From: Saprospiraceae bacterium
GTDB taxonomy: Bacteria > Bacteroidota > Bacteroidia > Chitinophagales > Saprospiraceae
Length of the DNA: 64,000 bases
Assembly: GCA_016716335.1 (NCBI GenBank)
Contig: JADJWN010000002.1
Location: 1 to 64,000, forward strand
Direction of reading: 5' to 3'
Within the stretch, counting starts at the first letter, position 1. Every line of letters starts with the position of its first letter. This document shows positions 1 through 9,058 of this stretch, one piece after another. A model generated the notes under the pieces. It did no database searches. It saw only the letters and a list, made by a program, of their open reading frames with translations, and had not been told where the DNA came from. Made by a program: the position numbers and the translations under genes.

Positions 1-492
1 TCCGGTTATTATGACGGTTTGCTTTTTCACAGAGTGATTTACGGATTTATGATTCAGGGTGGCGACCCGGATTCACGTAACGCTCCCCCTCAGAGGAGAC
101 TTGGGGGTGGAGGTCCGGATTATACAGTACCTGCAGAGTTGGTGGACAGTCTCGTACATATCAAAGGAGCTTTGGCAGCTGCCCGGACAGGGGACGCAGT
201 CAATCCCAAAAAAGCGTCGTCCGGCTCTCAGTTTTACATCGTCCATGGCAAACCGGTGAGCGATGCGGAGCTGGACAGCTACGAGCAGTCCAAAGGGTTC
301 AGATACAGTGCAAATGCCAGAAATCAGTATCTCAAGGTTGGCGGCACTCCTGCCCTGGACAGGGAATACACTGTGTTCGGCAGAGTAATAAAAGGGCTTG
401 AAGTGGTGGATAAAATAGCATCCGAAACTACAGGTCCCGGGGACAGGCCGGTGAAGGATATAAAAATATTGAAAATGACAGTAATCAGATAA
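1..492 (+). CDS. cyclophilin-type peptidyl-prolyl isomerase (3' part)
   Basis: Peptidyl-prolyl cis-trans isomerase of the cyclophilin family, which speeds proline isomerisation during protein folding. The frame is open from base 1, so the gene begins outside the window; about 163 codons are visible. It opens inside the active-site block YYDGLLFHRVIYGFMIQGGDP, containing the catalytic FHR. GSQFYIV and EYTVFGRVIKGLEVVDKIA follow, the usual second half of the fold. A stretch of about 45 residues between GSQFYIV and the VFG segment is longer than in E. coli PpiA/B and resembles Bacteroidota forms. The N-terminus is missing, so I cannot say whether it is cytoplasmic or exported. It lies 20 bases before the glucokinase on the same strand. 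Confidence 0.9.
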   Translation, partial: SGYYDGLLFHRVIYGFMIQGGDPDSRNAPPQRRLGGGGPDYTVPAELVDSLVHIKGALAAARTGDAVNPKKASSGSQFYIVHGKPVSDAELDSYEQSKGFRYSANARNQYLKVGGTPALDREYTVFGRVIKGLEVVDKIASETTGPGDRPVKDIKILKMTVIR

Positions 493-512
493 AGATAAAA
501 AATACAGCAAGC

Positions 513-1259
513 ATGAGGGAAATATTGGGCATAGATGTCGGTGCGACAGGAATCAAGGGAGCATTGGTCAATGTAAAGAACGGCAAACTTGCTTCTGAAA
601 AATTTAAGATAAAAACACCTGCCCCGGCTACCCCGGAGGCTATCTATCAATGCATCCGGATGATGGCAGACAATTTCGGATGGCAAGGTAAGCCTGCGGG
701 TATCGGATTTCCATCTATCATCAAACATGGAGTTTCGCTTACAGCCAGCAATATAGATCCGTCCTTTATAGGCTATCCGATTCAGGAAAAATTTGGCGAA
801 ATTTTCGGTGGCCGTCTTGTAGTGGTGAATGATGCAGATGCTGCGGGATATGCTGAAATGACCCACGGCAAAGGTAAAAATCAAAAGGGTGTGGTGTTGC
901 TAATCACGCTGGGAACCGGCATAGGATCTGCCATATTTCTGGATGGAAAATTACTGCCAAATACTGAACTGGGCCAATTGCTGTACAAAAAATCGGTCTT
1001 TGAAAAGTATGCAACCAACAGTGCCAGAGAGCTGAAACACCTCAGCTGGAAAGCCTGGGGCAAGGAGTTGAATACCTTTCTGAATCATGTCAATCTTTTG
1101 TTTAGTCCTGATCTGATTCTCATTGGGGGTGGAGTAAGCAAACATTTTGCCCAATATGAGCCATTTCTCAAGGTGAATACACGGCTTGAAACTGCTCAAC
1201 TGCTCAATGAAGCCGGCATCATCGGGGCTGCCATGAGTGCTGCCAAACTCCAGGATTGA
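513..1259 (+). CDS. ppgK: polyphosphate glucokinase (ROK family)
   Basis: ROK-family sugar kinase, best matched to polyphosphate glucokinase, which phosphorylates glucose with polyphosphate (or ATP) to glucose-6-phosphate in the cytoplasm. The 248 residues match the usual PpgK length. Visible motifs are GIDVGATGIKGA near residue 6 (phosphate binding), VVNDADAAGYAE near 110 (catalytic Asp in NDAD), TLGTGIGSAIF near 130, LPNTELGQL (sugar binding) and SPDLILIGGGVSKHF near 205. The ATG at 513 starts the ROK fold directly. Its TGA overlaps the ATG of the next gene (TGATG), implying translational coupling. A plain ROK glucokinase is the alternative, but the short length and PNTELG favour PpgK. Confidence 0.88.
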   Translation: MREILGIDVGATGIKGALVNVKNGKLASEKFKIKTPAPATPEAIYQCIRMMADNFGWQGKPAGIGFPSIIKHGVSLTASNIDPSFIGYPIQEKFGEIFGGRLVVVNDADAAGYAEMTHGKGKNQKGVVLLITLGTGIGSAIFLDGKLLPNTELGQLLYKKSVFEKYATNSARELKHLSWKAWGKELNTFLNHVNLLFSPDLILIGGGVSKHFAQYEPFLKVNTRLETAQLLNEAGIIGAAMSAAKLQD

Positions 1260-2128
1260 TGAAGGTAGCAGGTTTCACTTTTATAAGAAATGCAATCCTG
1301 TATGATTACCCTGTGAGAGAAGCCATCCTGTCTGTCCTGCCACTTTGCGATCAGTTTGTGGTGGTAGTCGGAAAATCGGATGATGACACTTTGCAATATA
1401 TCCGGTCCATACAATCACCCAAAATAAAAATCATAGAATCTGTATGGGATGACACCATGCGCAAAGGAGGCAGAGTACTTGCGTTGGAGACAGATAAAGC
1501 GTACCGTGCAATAGATGAGGATATGGATTGGTGCTTTTATATACAAGGCGATGAGATACTCCACGAAAAATATCTTGATACTGTTCGAAATGCCATGCTG
1601 AATTGGAAGGATGACCCTAAAGTGGATGGACTGTTGTTCAGGTACCGGCATTTTTATGGCTCTTATGATTATGTGGCAACATCCTCATCATGGTATAAAA
1701 ACGAAGTACGGGTGATCCGGAAAAATCCTGCATTTTACTCCTACAGAGACGCCCAGGGATTCCGAAAAGGAGACGACGAAAAACTCAGGGTTAAAGCCAT
1801 TAATGCTGAGATTTATCATTATGGGTGGGTAAAACATCCTGTACATCAGCAGGCCAAACAAAAGAGCTTCCAGAAATTGTGGCATGACGATACAGAGGCT
1901 CAAAGCCGGATAGTACCCGGTGACCACTTTGATTACAGCGGTATTGATAAATTAGAAAAATTTACCGGCACACATCCCGCCGTAATGGCCGAAAGAATAC
2001 AAGCTGCCAACTGGACATTTGACCACGATATTTCAAAAAACAGATCCGGAATTAAAGAACGATTTAAGTCGTTCTTATTGAAGTATCTCGGATGGGATGT
2101 GAGCTACAGAAATTACCGCGAGGTATAA
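1259..2128 (+). CDS. glycosyltransferase-like protein (GT-A, family 2 type)
   Basis: Likely cytoplasmic glycosyltransferase of the GT-A type; donor and acceptor are unknown. The 289 residues start with MKVAGFTFIRNAILYDYPV, the nucleotide-sugar entry strand of family 2-like enzymes, followed by a YIQGDEILHEKY segment near residue 95, where the acidic residues probably hold the metal-sugar nucleotide. The C-terminal part is basic and aromatic. I chose the ATG at 1259, which overlaps the ppgK stop, over the in-frame TTG one codon earlier. Coupling to ppgK suggests co-expression, but the pathway is not shown. The gene converges on exonuclease III with only 3 bases between the stops. Confidence 0.75.
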   Translation: MKVAGFTFIRNAILYDYPVREAILSVLPLCDQFVVVVGKSDDDTLQYIRSIQSPKIKIIESVWDDTMRKGGRVLALETDKAYRAIDEDMDWCFYIQGDEILHEKYLDTVRNAMLNWKDDPKVDGLLFRYRHFYGSYDYVATSSSWYKNEVRVIRKNPAFYSYRDAQGFRKGDDEKLRVKAINAEIYHYGWVKHPVHQQAKQKSFQKLWHDDTEAQSRIVPGDHFDYSGIDKLEKFTGTHPAVMAERIQAANWTFDHDISKNRSGIKERFKSFLLKYLGWDVSYRNYREV

Positions 2129-2131
2129 AAT

Positions 2132-2902
2132 CTACACTTCCAGCACTACCTCTACCGGACAATGATCTGAAAAGAGTACTTCCGGTCTATGGCCGGCACT
2201 TCGTATTTTATTTTTCAACCCATCAGTGACTGAGATATAGTCAATTCGCCAGCCAAGATTTTTCTTTTTGGATCCTGCACGGAAACTCCACCAGCTGAAT
2301 TCAATACTTTCGGGATTTTTGTATCTGAATGCATCAGTAAATCCCATTTCATTGAACCAGGCATCCAGCCATGCCCGCTCATCCGGTCGGTATCCGGAAG
2401 GGTTATCTTTTCGGTCCGGATTGTGTATATCCATTCGGGTATGGACAATGTTGTAGTCACCGGCAATGATAAGGTTGGGCCTTGATTTTTTCAGATCCAG
2501 GATATAGGGTCTGAAATCATGAAGAAACTGCATTTTGAATTCATGTCTGTCTTCTCCGCTGGAGCCGGAAGGAAAATAACAGTTCAGTAATGTGATATCG
2601 CCGAAGTCTGTACGAAGGATACGACCCTCTCTGTCATATATCTCATTGCCCATACCTTCTACCACATCATCCGGCTCAATTTTGGAGAATGTGGCTACTC
2701 CGCTGTATCCTTTTTTTTCAGCGCTGTGCCAGTAATGATGGAAACCCAGATTGTCCACTTCGCCGGTATCTACCTGGTCTTTATTGGATTTGGTTTCCTG
2801 AAAGCAGATGATGTCGTAAGGCTGATCGGCCAGCCATTCGTAAAATCCGGCATTGACAGCAGAGCGAAAACCATTGATATTGTAGGAAGCTATCCTGAGC
2901 AT
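2132..2902 (-). CDS. xth: exodeoxyribonuclease III
   Basis: Exonuclease III / AP endonuclease of the EEP fold, acting in base-excision repair on abasic sites and 3' ends. The 256 residues are full length. Diagnostic motifs are SYNINGFRSA at residues 6-15, CFQETK with the metal-binding Glu36, LLNCYFPSG, IIAGDYNIVH (Asp/Asn catalytic pair), GWRIDYIS and the terminal SDHCPV with the catalytic His. The ATG start agrees with the family N-terminus. It lies just downstream of the PfkB kinase on the same strand (18 bases) and may be co-transcribed, although the functions are unrelated. Confidence 0.95.
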   Translation of the reverse strand: MLRIASYNINGFRSAVNAGFYEWLADQPYDIICFQETKSNKDQVDTGEVDNLGFHHYWHSAEKKGYSGVATFSKIEPDDVVEGMGNEIYDREGRILRTDFGDITLLNCYFPSGSSGEDRHEFKMQFLHDFRPYILDLKKSRPNLIIAGDYNIVHTRMDIHNPDRKDNPSGYRPDERAWLDAWFNEMGFTDAFRYKNPESIEFSWWSFRAGSKKKNLGWRIDYISVTDGLKNKIRSAGHRPEVLFSDHCPVEVVLEV

Positions 2903-2920
2903 GTTCGATGATTGGTTGAT

Positions 2921-3835
2921 TTACAGTTCGAAATGAATGAGATTTTTGAATTGCTGCATTCTCTGGATGATATCGGTATCTGTCAGTGTGCGCAGCCTGT
3001 CTATACTGAACGCTTCTACACAAAAAGATGCCATAGCACTTCCAGCGATGACGGCTCTTTTGAGCCCGGATGGACTGTAATCATCAGTGCGGGCTATATA
3101 TCCCATAAATCCGCCGGCGAAGGTATCTCCGGCTCCCGTGGGGTCATACACATCGGCAAGCGGTAATGCAGGAGCATAAAACAAATCATCCTGAGTAAAC
3201 AAAAGGGCTCCGTGCTCCCCTTTTTTGATTACCAATATTTCAGGGCCCATTCTTTTTATAGCAGAAGCTGCTTTGACCAATGAATGCTCCCCTGAAAGCT
3301 GTCTTGCTTCCTCATCGTTGAGTGTAAGAACATGTACACGTTTCAGTACTTTTTTCAAATCATCCATCGCTGTATCCATCCAGAAATTCATAGTGTCCAT
3401 GGCTATGAGCTTCTGTGAGCCGTCCAGCTGGTCGAGTACGCTGAGCTGGATTGCCGGTGTAAGGTTGCCCAGCATTACATATTTGCTCGACCTCGCCTTT
3501 TCGGGGACAACGGGATTGAAATCTGCCAGCACATTAAGATCCGTGACTAAGGTATCCCTGGAATTCATGTTTTCATGGTAGCGTCCTTCCCAAAAAAAGG
3601 ATTTTTCACCCTTACGGATTTCGAGCCCGTCGAGATTGACACCCCGGTTTTTCAATGCTTCCAGTTCATGTTCAGGAAAGTCTTCACCTATTACTGCTAC
3701 GATAAAAATATCCTTAGTAAAGTAGGAAGCCGCCCAACTGATGTATGTACATGCACCGCCGATGACCATTTCAGCCACACCGTATGGGGTGCGGATGGTA
3801 TCAAAAGCGACAGTACCGATCGACAATAAGCTCAT
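2921..3835 (-). CDS. PfkB-family carbohydrate/nucleoside kinase
   Basis: Ribokinase-like (PfkB) kinase that transfers a phosphate to a sugar or nucleoside; the substrate cannot be read from sequence. The 304 residues show the glycine-rich GGACTYISWAA near residue 26, the beta-lid region, TLNDEEARQL at 171-180 and the signature DPTGAGDTFAGGF at 231-243, with catalytic Asp237 and the anion hole at 234-237. Adenosine, inosine and sugar kinases of this size are all possible. The ATG lies about 85 bases downstream of the neighbouring minus-strand gene. No other sugar gene is near enough to suggest a substrate. Confidence 0.85.
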   Translation of the reverse strand: MSLLSIGTVAFDTIRTPYGVAEMVIGGACTYISWAASYFTKDIFIVAVIGEDFPEHELEALKNRGVNLDGLEIRKGEKSFFWEGRYHENMNSRDTLVTDLNVLADFNPVVPEKARSSKYVMLGNLTPAIQLSVLDQLDGSQKLIAMDTMNFWMDTAMDDLKKVLKRVHVLTLNDEEARQLSGEHSLVKAASAIKRMGPEILVIKKGEHGALLFTQDDLFYAPALPLADVYDPTGAGDTFAGGFMGYIARTDDYSPSGLKRAVIAGSAMASFCVEAFSIDRLRTLTDTDIIQRMQQFKNLIHFEL

Positions 3836-3919
3836 ACCAGATTTTTACGAGGCACAAAAGTAGGATAAATTACTACATTACACTGCTGTAAGGCTCAAGG
3901 AATGTGCATCCTTCCTCAT

Positions 3920-4588
3920 TTATTTTTTGAGAAAGGCTCTGAAAATAAAATTTAGCAGTCCCAAGGAAAATTTGCCGGTGTTTTGAAAAAACCTGTACTG
4001 ATGATAGACTTCAACAGATAGCAGCGAGAGGAAAGAAATAGCCAAAAGGACATTCCTGATGGTAACAAATGGCCTGAGATATTGGTCATAAAAAGGTTCA
4101 ATCAAAAGGATGCGGACAAAAGTAATACTGATTACTGCAAGGAGACCTGACATGGCTATGGCTCTCAAAATAGTGGTGAAAGTATTGTCCTTTCTGCGAT
4201 GACAGAGGCTGTAGAGTTTTGCGGCAATTTCAGAGGTGGGATCTATTTTCAGCAGCTGAGATGCAATCTTTTCACATTTTTCAAAATTGTGTGTATGATA
4301 GAGGGAAGCCGCTTTTCGCAGCAGCAGGATATTAAAAATGTTTTCACCCTGATACTCAAAAATATTTTCGGTAATCACGGTCTCAATCACCGGATCCACT
4401 TTCTCCAGATAACGTTGATATCTGCCTATTTCAAACAGGCAAAGGACATAATCTATATCTATCTCAATGCGCTCATCATAGGGCAGCAAGGCAATATCTC
4501 CGGGATGTTCTTCATAGTATCTCACTTTTTCCCGGTAGGCATGACTTCCGAGCCTGTAATAATTCAGATAGGTTTCCGGATGTTTCAT
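3920..4588 (-). CDS. membrane protein with helical N-terminal region
   Basis: Not recognised. The 222 residues have a soluble helical part (about 1-130) rich in Tyr and Leu with a TPR-like segment (YHTHNFEKCEKIASQLLKIDP at about 115-135). Two membrane segments follow, around residues 145-165 and 177-195, and a basic C-terminus. This suggests a membrane-anchored protein with a TPR-like scaffold facing the cytoplasm. A promoter with good Bacteroidota spacing lies 65-95 bases upstream. The gene stands alone, 85 bases upstream of the PfkB kinase on the same strand. Confidence 0.65.
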   Translation of the reverse strand: MKHPETYLNYYRLGSHAYREKVRYYEEHPGDIALLPYDERIEIDIDYVLCLFEIGRYQRYLEKVDPVIETVITENIFEYQGENIFNILLLRKAASLYHTHNFEKCEKIASQLLKIDPTSEIAAKLYSLCHRRKDNTFTTILRAIAMSGLLAVISITFVRILLIEPFYDQYLRPFVTIRNVLLAISFLSLLSVEVYHQYRFFQNTGKFSLGLLNFIFRAFLKK

Positions 4589-4652
4589 ATCTGCCGATTT
4601 GTGTAACAGATTACAGGTGTTTGTTTATTTTTAAACCATTAAGCTTACTAAG

Positions 4653-4683
4653 CAAAGATAAAAGATTGTCCCGTAACAACAAG
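4653..4683 (-). promoter_or_regulatory. Bacteroidota-type promoter
   Basis: On the minus strand a CTTG (-33) is followed after 19 bases by TATCTTTG, a full match to the TANNTTTG -7 box. It would start transcription near 4645, about 57 bases ahead of the ATG at 4588. The pattern and spacing fit published Bacteroides promoters; the assignment is inference. Confidence 0.5.
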
Positions 4684-4792
4684 CAATGGCTTAATGTTTC
4701 TTTAAGTGGCTGCAAAAGATTTTAAAGTGTGCATCAATACAGATTGACTGGATTTTCAGAAATAGTGAAGCCAATTCCGACATTGATTTACA

Positions 4793-5032
4793 ATGATTCC
4801 AAACCTTCAATACTATTCTAAACCTGCGAAAGCAAAAATTGAGACCATCTCAGGTACGACTGCCTGTTTTGCATCCGGCTGTCAGGATTATGACCGCATT
4901 TTCAAATTCTTCAATGGTTGAGGTTATGAAGTGAACCGGGTACTTCTACTACATGGTCAGTAATAACTGAAAGATCCAAATTTCAAATACCGGATGTCAC
5001 ACGAATTGATCCTCTGGCCAATAGTTGATTAA
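4793..5032 (+). pseudogene. possible remnant of an unknown gene
   Basis: In the otherwise empty stretch 4589-5226 one frame reads like protein for 42 codons from an ATG (it includes CFASGCQDYDRIFKFF), meets TGA at 4919-4921, then continues in the same frame with GYEVNRVLLLHG. Two adjacent TAA codons follow, then KYRMSHELILWPIVD up to a TAA at 5030-5032. Sense-like sequence across several stops suggests an old broken gene, but I cannot name a family. Chance is a real alternative. Apart from the two promoters I see nothing else in the gap. Confidence 0.25.
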
Positions 5033-5168
5033 TTTTCAGGATAAATCTATCGGGGTAAAATTCAAGTGCAATCATGAATGAATATCAATTTATCAGCAAT
5101 ACTGTGAAAGCATCTGAAGCAAATCAGATAAAATTTTGGAAGTTATTTTTACATCTTTCCGTACAATT

Positions 5169-5202
5169 TTTGTGGGATTTCTGCCTGAATTCCGTATATT
5201 TA
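5169..5202 (+). promoter_or_regulatory. possible promoter of the sirtuin gene
   Basis: TTTG (5169-5172) and TATATTTA (5195-5202, one mismatch to TANNTTTG) are separated by 22 bases and end 24 bases before the cobB ATG. The spacing is at the long end of the accepted range, so support is weak. Confidence 0.35.
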
Positions 5203-5226
5203 TGTGATAATTAAAATCATTCGAAC

Positions 5227-5919
5227 ATGGCAAAAATAGTGGTACTGACCGGAGCGGGCATCAGTGCAGAGAGTGGTATCAGCACATTCAGAGATGCAGG
5301 CGGACTGTGGGAAGGGCATAATGTGGAGGATGTAGCCTCGCCTGAGGGTTGGAGACGTAATCCTGCCCTCGTACTGGATTTTTACAATCAGCGCAGAAGG
5401 CAACTCAAAACCGTAGAGCCCAATGCGGCACACCATGCTTTGAAAAAACTCGAAGCATACCACCAGGTGACCATAGTAACACAGAATGTGGACAACCTGC
5501 ATGAAAGAGCCGGCAGCAGCCACATCATTCATCTTCATGGCGAACTCAACAAAGTACGGAGTACCGGAGATGAAAATCTGATTTATGAATGGTCTGAAGA
5601 TCTGCAGCTTGGCGATACATGCGAAAAGGGATTTCAGCTAAGACCTCATATCGTGTGGTTTGGAGAGATGGTGCCTATGCTGGAGAAGGCCATAGTACAA
5701 TGCATACATGCCGACATAATCCTGATTGTGGGTACCAGTATGCAGGTATATCCTGCAGCAGGTCTTGTGGCATATGCGGATCCTGCGGCAAAAATTTATT
5801 ATGTGGATCCCAGACCGACGGTTTCCTATGAATTGTCCAAGGCTAAAAATCTCACCATTATTGCAGAAAACGCTTCTACAGGCGTACCCGCATTGGTCGA
5901 AGAGCTAAGCCGGATGTAG
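5227..5919 (+). CDS. cobB: NAD-dependent protein deacylase (sirtuin)
   Basis: Sir2-family enzyme that removes acyl groups from protein lysines using NAD+. The 230 residues carry GAGISAESGI at 9-18 and TFR (NAD site), TQNVDNLHERAG at 85-96 and HLHGE at 102-106 with catalytic His104. GTS near 175 completes the Rossmann fold. The region after His104, where most sirtuins have four zinc-binding Cys, contains only one Cys (GDTCEKG); the rest is replaced by a short acidic stretch before RPHIVWFGE. This looks like the zinc-less bacterial CobB type rather than a defect, since all catalytic residues remain. It is a lone gene converging on the ABC exporter operon. Confidence 0.93.
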   Translation: MAKIVVLTGAGISAESGISTFRDAGGLWEGHNVEDVASPEGWRRNPALVLDFYNQRRRQLKTVEPNAAHHALKKLEAYHQVTIVTQNVDNLHERAGSSHIIHLHGELNKVRSTGDENLIYEWSEDLQLGDTCEKGFQLRPHIVWFGEMVPMLEKAIVQCIHADIILIVGTSMQVYPAAGLVAYADPAAKIYYVDPRPTVSYELSKAKNLTIIAENASTGVPALVEELSRM

Positions 5920-5983
5920 TCAGGATTTTCTTGGCGTATGCAGGGAATAAAAAATTACCGAAAAGCATCCACAAGACCCAAAG

Positions 5984-7306
5984 TCAGCCTTTGTAAAAAA
6001 TCCATTTGCTTATCTCTTTAAATCCTGCCTTTTTGCCGTACATCAGTATGCCTACCCTGTAAATCCTGCCCGCCAGCATGATAAGCAGTACCATAGTGCC
6101 TATCAATAAAACTACTGATATCCCGATCTGCCACCAGGGTGGATCGAAGGGCAGTCTCACCGGCATAACAATGGAAGATATAAGTGGAATCATGGATGCC
6201 CACACTGCCAGCGAACTGTCCGGGGCATTCACAGCGCTGAATCCGATATAAACCGCTATCAGCAATGGCATCATGATAGGAAAGGTAAGTGTCTGAGCTT
6301 CGTTGATATCCTCTCCCACAGCAGAGCCAACTGCCGCAAAAAGAGCGGAGTATGCAAAATATCCGGCGAAGAAATAGAATAAGGTCAGCGGCAGTATTTT
6401 GTACCAGTTCATCGTGCGGATCTCAGCCATCACAGCAAATATTTTTTCCTGTGCCGTTTTGACCGTTTCCTCATTGATCGGAGCAGCCTGACCCATATCG
6501 GGCATCTGGGCTGAAGCATCCAATCCGAAGAATGCACTGCCTATCAGAAAAATCACCGGCAGGAGTATCATCCATATCCCGATCTGGGTCAGGCCCACCA
6601 GTCCCACACCCAGCACTTTTCCCATCATCAGCTCAAAGGGCTTCAGGGAAGATATAAGCACCTCCACAATGCGGTTGATTTTTTCTTCCATCACGGAGCG
6701 CATGACCTGACTGCCATAGAGCAGGATGATAAAAAACATGGCATATCCCACCACACCACCTATAATCGAACTCACAATGGTGGTCAGCGAACTCAGCTTT
6801 TTGTCTTTGAGGATGGTAACCGGCTCCAGGGTTGCATCGGTCTCCAAAGCATTCAGTGTGGTCTGATCTATGGCAGACTGCCTGAGCTTATATTCCCTGA
6901 TTCTTTTGGCGATGGCACCTTCCACGGCTATGATCTCTTCAATGCCGAGCTGATCATCTGAATGGTACCTGAATCTGTATTTTCGTTGAGTGGTATTTTC
7001 CAGTGGAGACATTTCGAGGATGCCGCTGATTTTGCCATCAGCATAGCTTTTTTTAAGTGTATCCAGATTTTCATCTGAAAAACTGAAGACCAGATTTTTT
7101 TTGGATTCCAAAGTGCCTCCCAGCAATCCGGATGGATCACTTACCACGATATTTTTTTTCTTGTCGGAGCCGGTACTCATGATGATACCCAGTACCACAA
7201 AGAACAGCAGAAAACCGATGGGTGTGAGCAGAGTGGTAAGGATGAATGTTTTGTTTTTGACACGGGTGAGGTATTCCCTTGACGTGACCAACCATATTTT
7301 ATTCAT
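5984..7306 (-). CDS. ABC-2 type exporter permease (NatB-like)
   Basis: Membrane subunit of an ABC-2 exporter of the NatB type; the substrate is unproven (sodium in Bacillus NatAB). The 440 residues start with a basic stretch and a first membrane helix at about 18-42. A periplasmic domain of about 130 residues follows, then five or six helices in the second half (around 180-205, 225-255, 310-335, 345-365, 370-390, 395-415). The start overlaps the ATPase stop by 8 bases, a standard coupled ATPase-permease pair. The inner-membrane complex would be a dimer of this subunit with two ATPases. Confidence 0.85.
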   Translation of the reverse strand: MNKIWLVTSREYLTRVKNKTFILTTLLTPIGFLLFFVVLGIIMSTGSDKKKNIVVSDPSGLLGGTLESKKNLVFSFSDENLDTLKKSYADGKISGILEMSPLENTTQRKYRFRYHSDDQLGIEEIIAVEGAIAKRIREYKLRQSAIDQTTLNALETDATLEPVTILKDKKLSSLTTIVSSIIGGVVGYAMFFIILLYGSQVMRSVMEEKINRIVEVLISSLKPFELMMGKVLGVGLVGLTQIGIWMILLPVIFLIGSAFFGLDASAQMPDMGQAAPINEETVKTAQEKIFAVMAEIRTMNWYKILPLTLFYFFAGYFAYSALFAAVGSAVGEDINEAQTLTFPIMMPLLIAVYIGFSAVNAPDSSLAVWASMIPLISSIVMPVRLPFDPPWWQIGISVVLLIGTMVLLIMLAGRIYRVGILMYGKKAGFKEISKWIFYKG

Positions 7307-8203
7307 TGCTTTCGTTTACTTTTTTGATAAAAATTTCATTCAGTCCCGGGAGGATTTCATTGAATTTATGCACCTCCAGTCCCTGATTCATGACCGCATG
7401 CAGTACTTCATTAGGTCCGTGACCTTCGGAGATGGCTACTACATAATTTCCGCCATGCCCGGATTTAATATTGAATAAACCAGGGATTTCCACCAGTGAG
7501 TTGGGACCCATTACTGACAATTCATAGATGTGATCTTTGTATTGACTTTTGATGACACTGACCGGTCCGTCCAGAATGATCCGACCCTTGTTGATTAATA
7601 CGATATTGTCCACAGCTCCTCCACCTGTTCCATCCGGTGGGTGGAAAAGAGGATACTGGCACCTCTGTTCTTCAGGTTTTGGATTTCATCCTTGATAAGG
7701 TTGGAATTGATGGGATCCAATCCTGAAAAGGGTTCATCCAGAATGATGAGTTTGGGGTCGTGTACTACTGTGGCAATAAACTGTACCTTTTGTTGCATGC
7801 CTTTGGACAAATCCTGAATTTTCTTGTGCCACCACGATGTGATTTCAAACTTTTCCATCCAGTTTTTGATCTGCTTTTTGGCATCGCCAGCAGTTAGACC
7901 TTTGAGCTGCGCCAGATACATGAGCTGTTCGCCCACTTCCATTTTTTTGTACAATCCTCTTTCTTCAGGCATGTAGCCTATGAGGTTGGGATGCAGGTGG
8001 TTGAGAGGCTCTCCATTGATCATTACTTCCCCTTCGTCGGGTGCCGTGATCCGGGTGATGATTCTGATGAGGGATGTCTTGCCGGCTCCGTTAGGACCTA
8101 AAAGTCCGAATATAATTCCGGCGGGTACATCAAAGCTTACCTGATTTACGGCAGTATGGTTGTGGTATCGCTTGACTACCTTGCGTAGAGAAAGCACATT
8201 CAT
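7299..8203 (-). CDS. ABC exporter ATPase (NatA-like), frame broken
   Basis: ATP-binding subunit partnering the downstream permease. Read across one frame break it is about 301 residues, normal for NatA. The first frame (from ATG 8203) has Walker A GLLGPNGAGKTS near residue 33, Q-loop region YMPEERGLY, signature LSKGMQQKVQ, Walker B LIILDEPFSGLDP and the switch STHRMEQVEEL. There the frame fails at 7610/7611. The other frame resumes at once with DNIVLINKGRIILDG, the normal sequel. One missing base restores EEL-C-DNIV. A real inactivating mutation is possible, but an assembly error is more likely given the many similar breaks in this window. Confidence 0.85.
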
Positions 8204-8342
8204 GTCGGGTTGTTTTGTGATTCAATTGTCTGGTGACAAAAATAATGTCATCATAATGTGAAATGTTTTCAATTCTATACCAATTCCCGGAAATTATGGA
8301 TGGAAGGCCTGAAATTTAATATCTTTATAATATATCGGGGAT

Positions 8343-9011
8343 TTATTCGGATTTATGATGTTCGGCCATACCGGTGACAATGAAGTATTGAGCCAGCATG
8401 TAGGTGAGCATCACTATATAGTGCTGCAATGGCAGAGCTTCCCTGAATTTGCCGACTGCCAGTACTCCGTCTGATACCATAAACAGCAGTACTCCTGCTA
8501 CTACCCATGGATAAGCCCTGATACTATCGGATCGCAGGATGGCACTGATCACCATCACAGTAATAGCCGCAGTATATAAGGCTACGGGGATCTGCATAGC
8601 ATTTAATGCAGGCCAAAGGTAATACAGCAGGAATAATCCGCATATGATAATGGCAGCTGCTGCACCATACACTACCGGGGTTTTGCGGCTTCTATCCTTC
8701 AGAAATACCGTGGTGTACAGAATTTGCATGAGCAGAAAGCAGGATAAACCTATGATGAAAAAGTCATCAGATGTAAACAACAGGAAAGCATCTCCGAGCA
8801 AAGCAAAAATCATTGCGGACAGCAAGGCATAACTCTGTTTCTGAACCTTACTTATATAAAATCCCAGCAGCGTAGCCATAATCAAAGGTTTGGCCACTAT
8901 TCTGTAATCAGTGATGTGGTCGAGGGTAATCAGATTGAACCCCACGATAAAAAGGAAGAAGATGTTGAAGTACGGATACTTCATGAAATAAGGATTGGCA
9001 TGTTTTTCCAT
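8343..9011 (-). CDS. lysoplasmalogenase-family membrane protein (YhhN)
   Basis: YhhN/TMEM86 family, whose characterised members hydrolyse lysoplasmalogen in membranes; activity here is inferred by family. About 222 residues from ATG 9011, with roughly eight hydrophobic helices. Conserved acidic points are seen in RIVAKPLIMATLL, ALLGDAFLLF and LFMVSDGVLAVGKF, the pattern expected for the family's intramembrane catalytic site. The frame extends 13 codons upstream to 9050, but the ATG at 9011 better precedes the first helix. It lies 47 bases downstream of the DUF202 gene on the same strand. Confidence 0.8.
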   Translation of the reverse strand: MEKHANPYFMKYPYFNIFFLFIVGFNLITLDHITDYRIVAKPLIMATLLGFYISKVQKQSYALLSAMIFALLGDAFLLFTSDDFFIIGLSCFLLMQILYTTVFLKDRSRKTPVVYGAAAAIIICGLFLLYYLWPALNAMQIPVALYTAAITVMVISAILRSDSIRAYPWVVAGVLLFMVSDGVLAVGKFREALPLQHYIVMLTYMLAQYFIVTGMAEHHKSE

Positions 9012-9058
9012 TACCGATTTTTCAGGTAAAGATAAACAATTGCCCCTCAATTTCTGAT

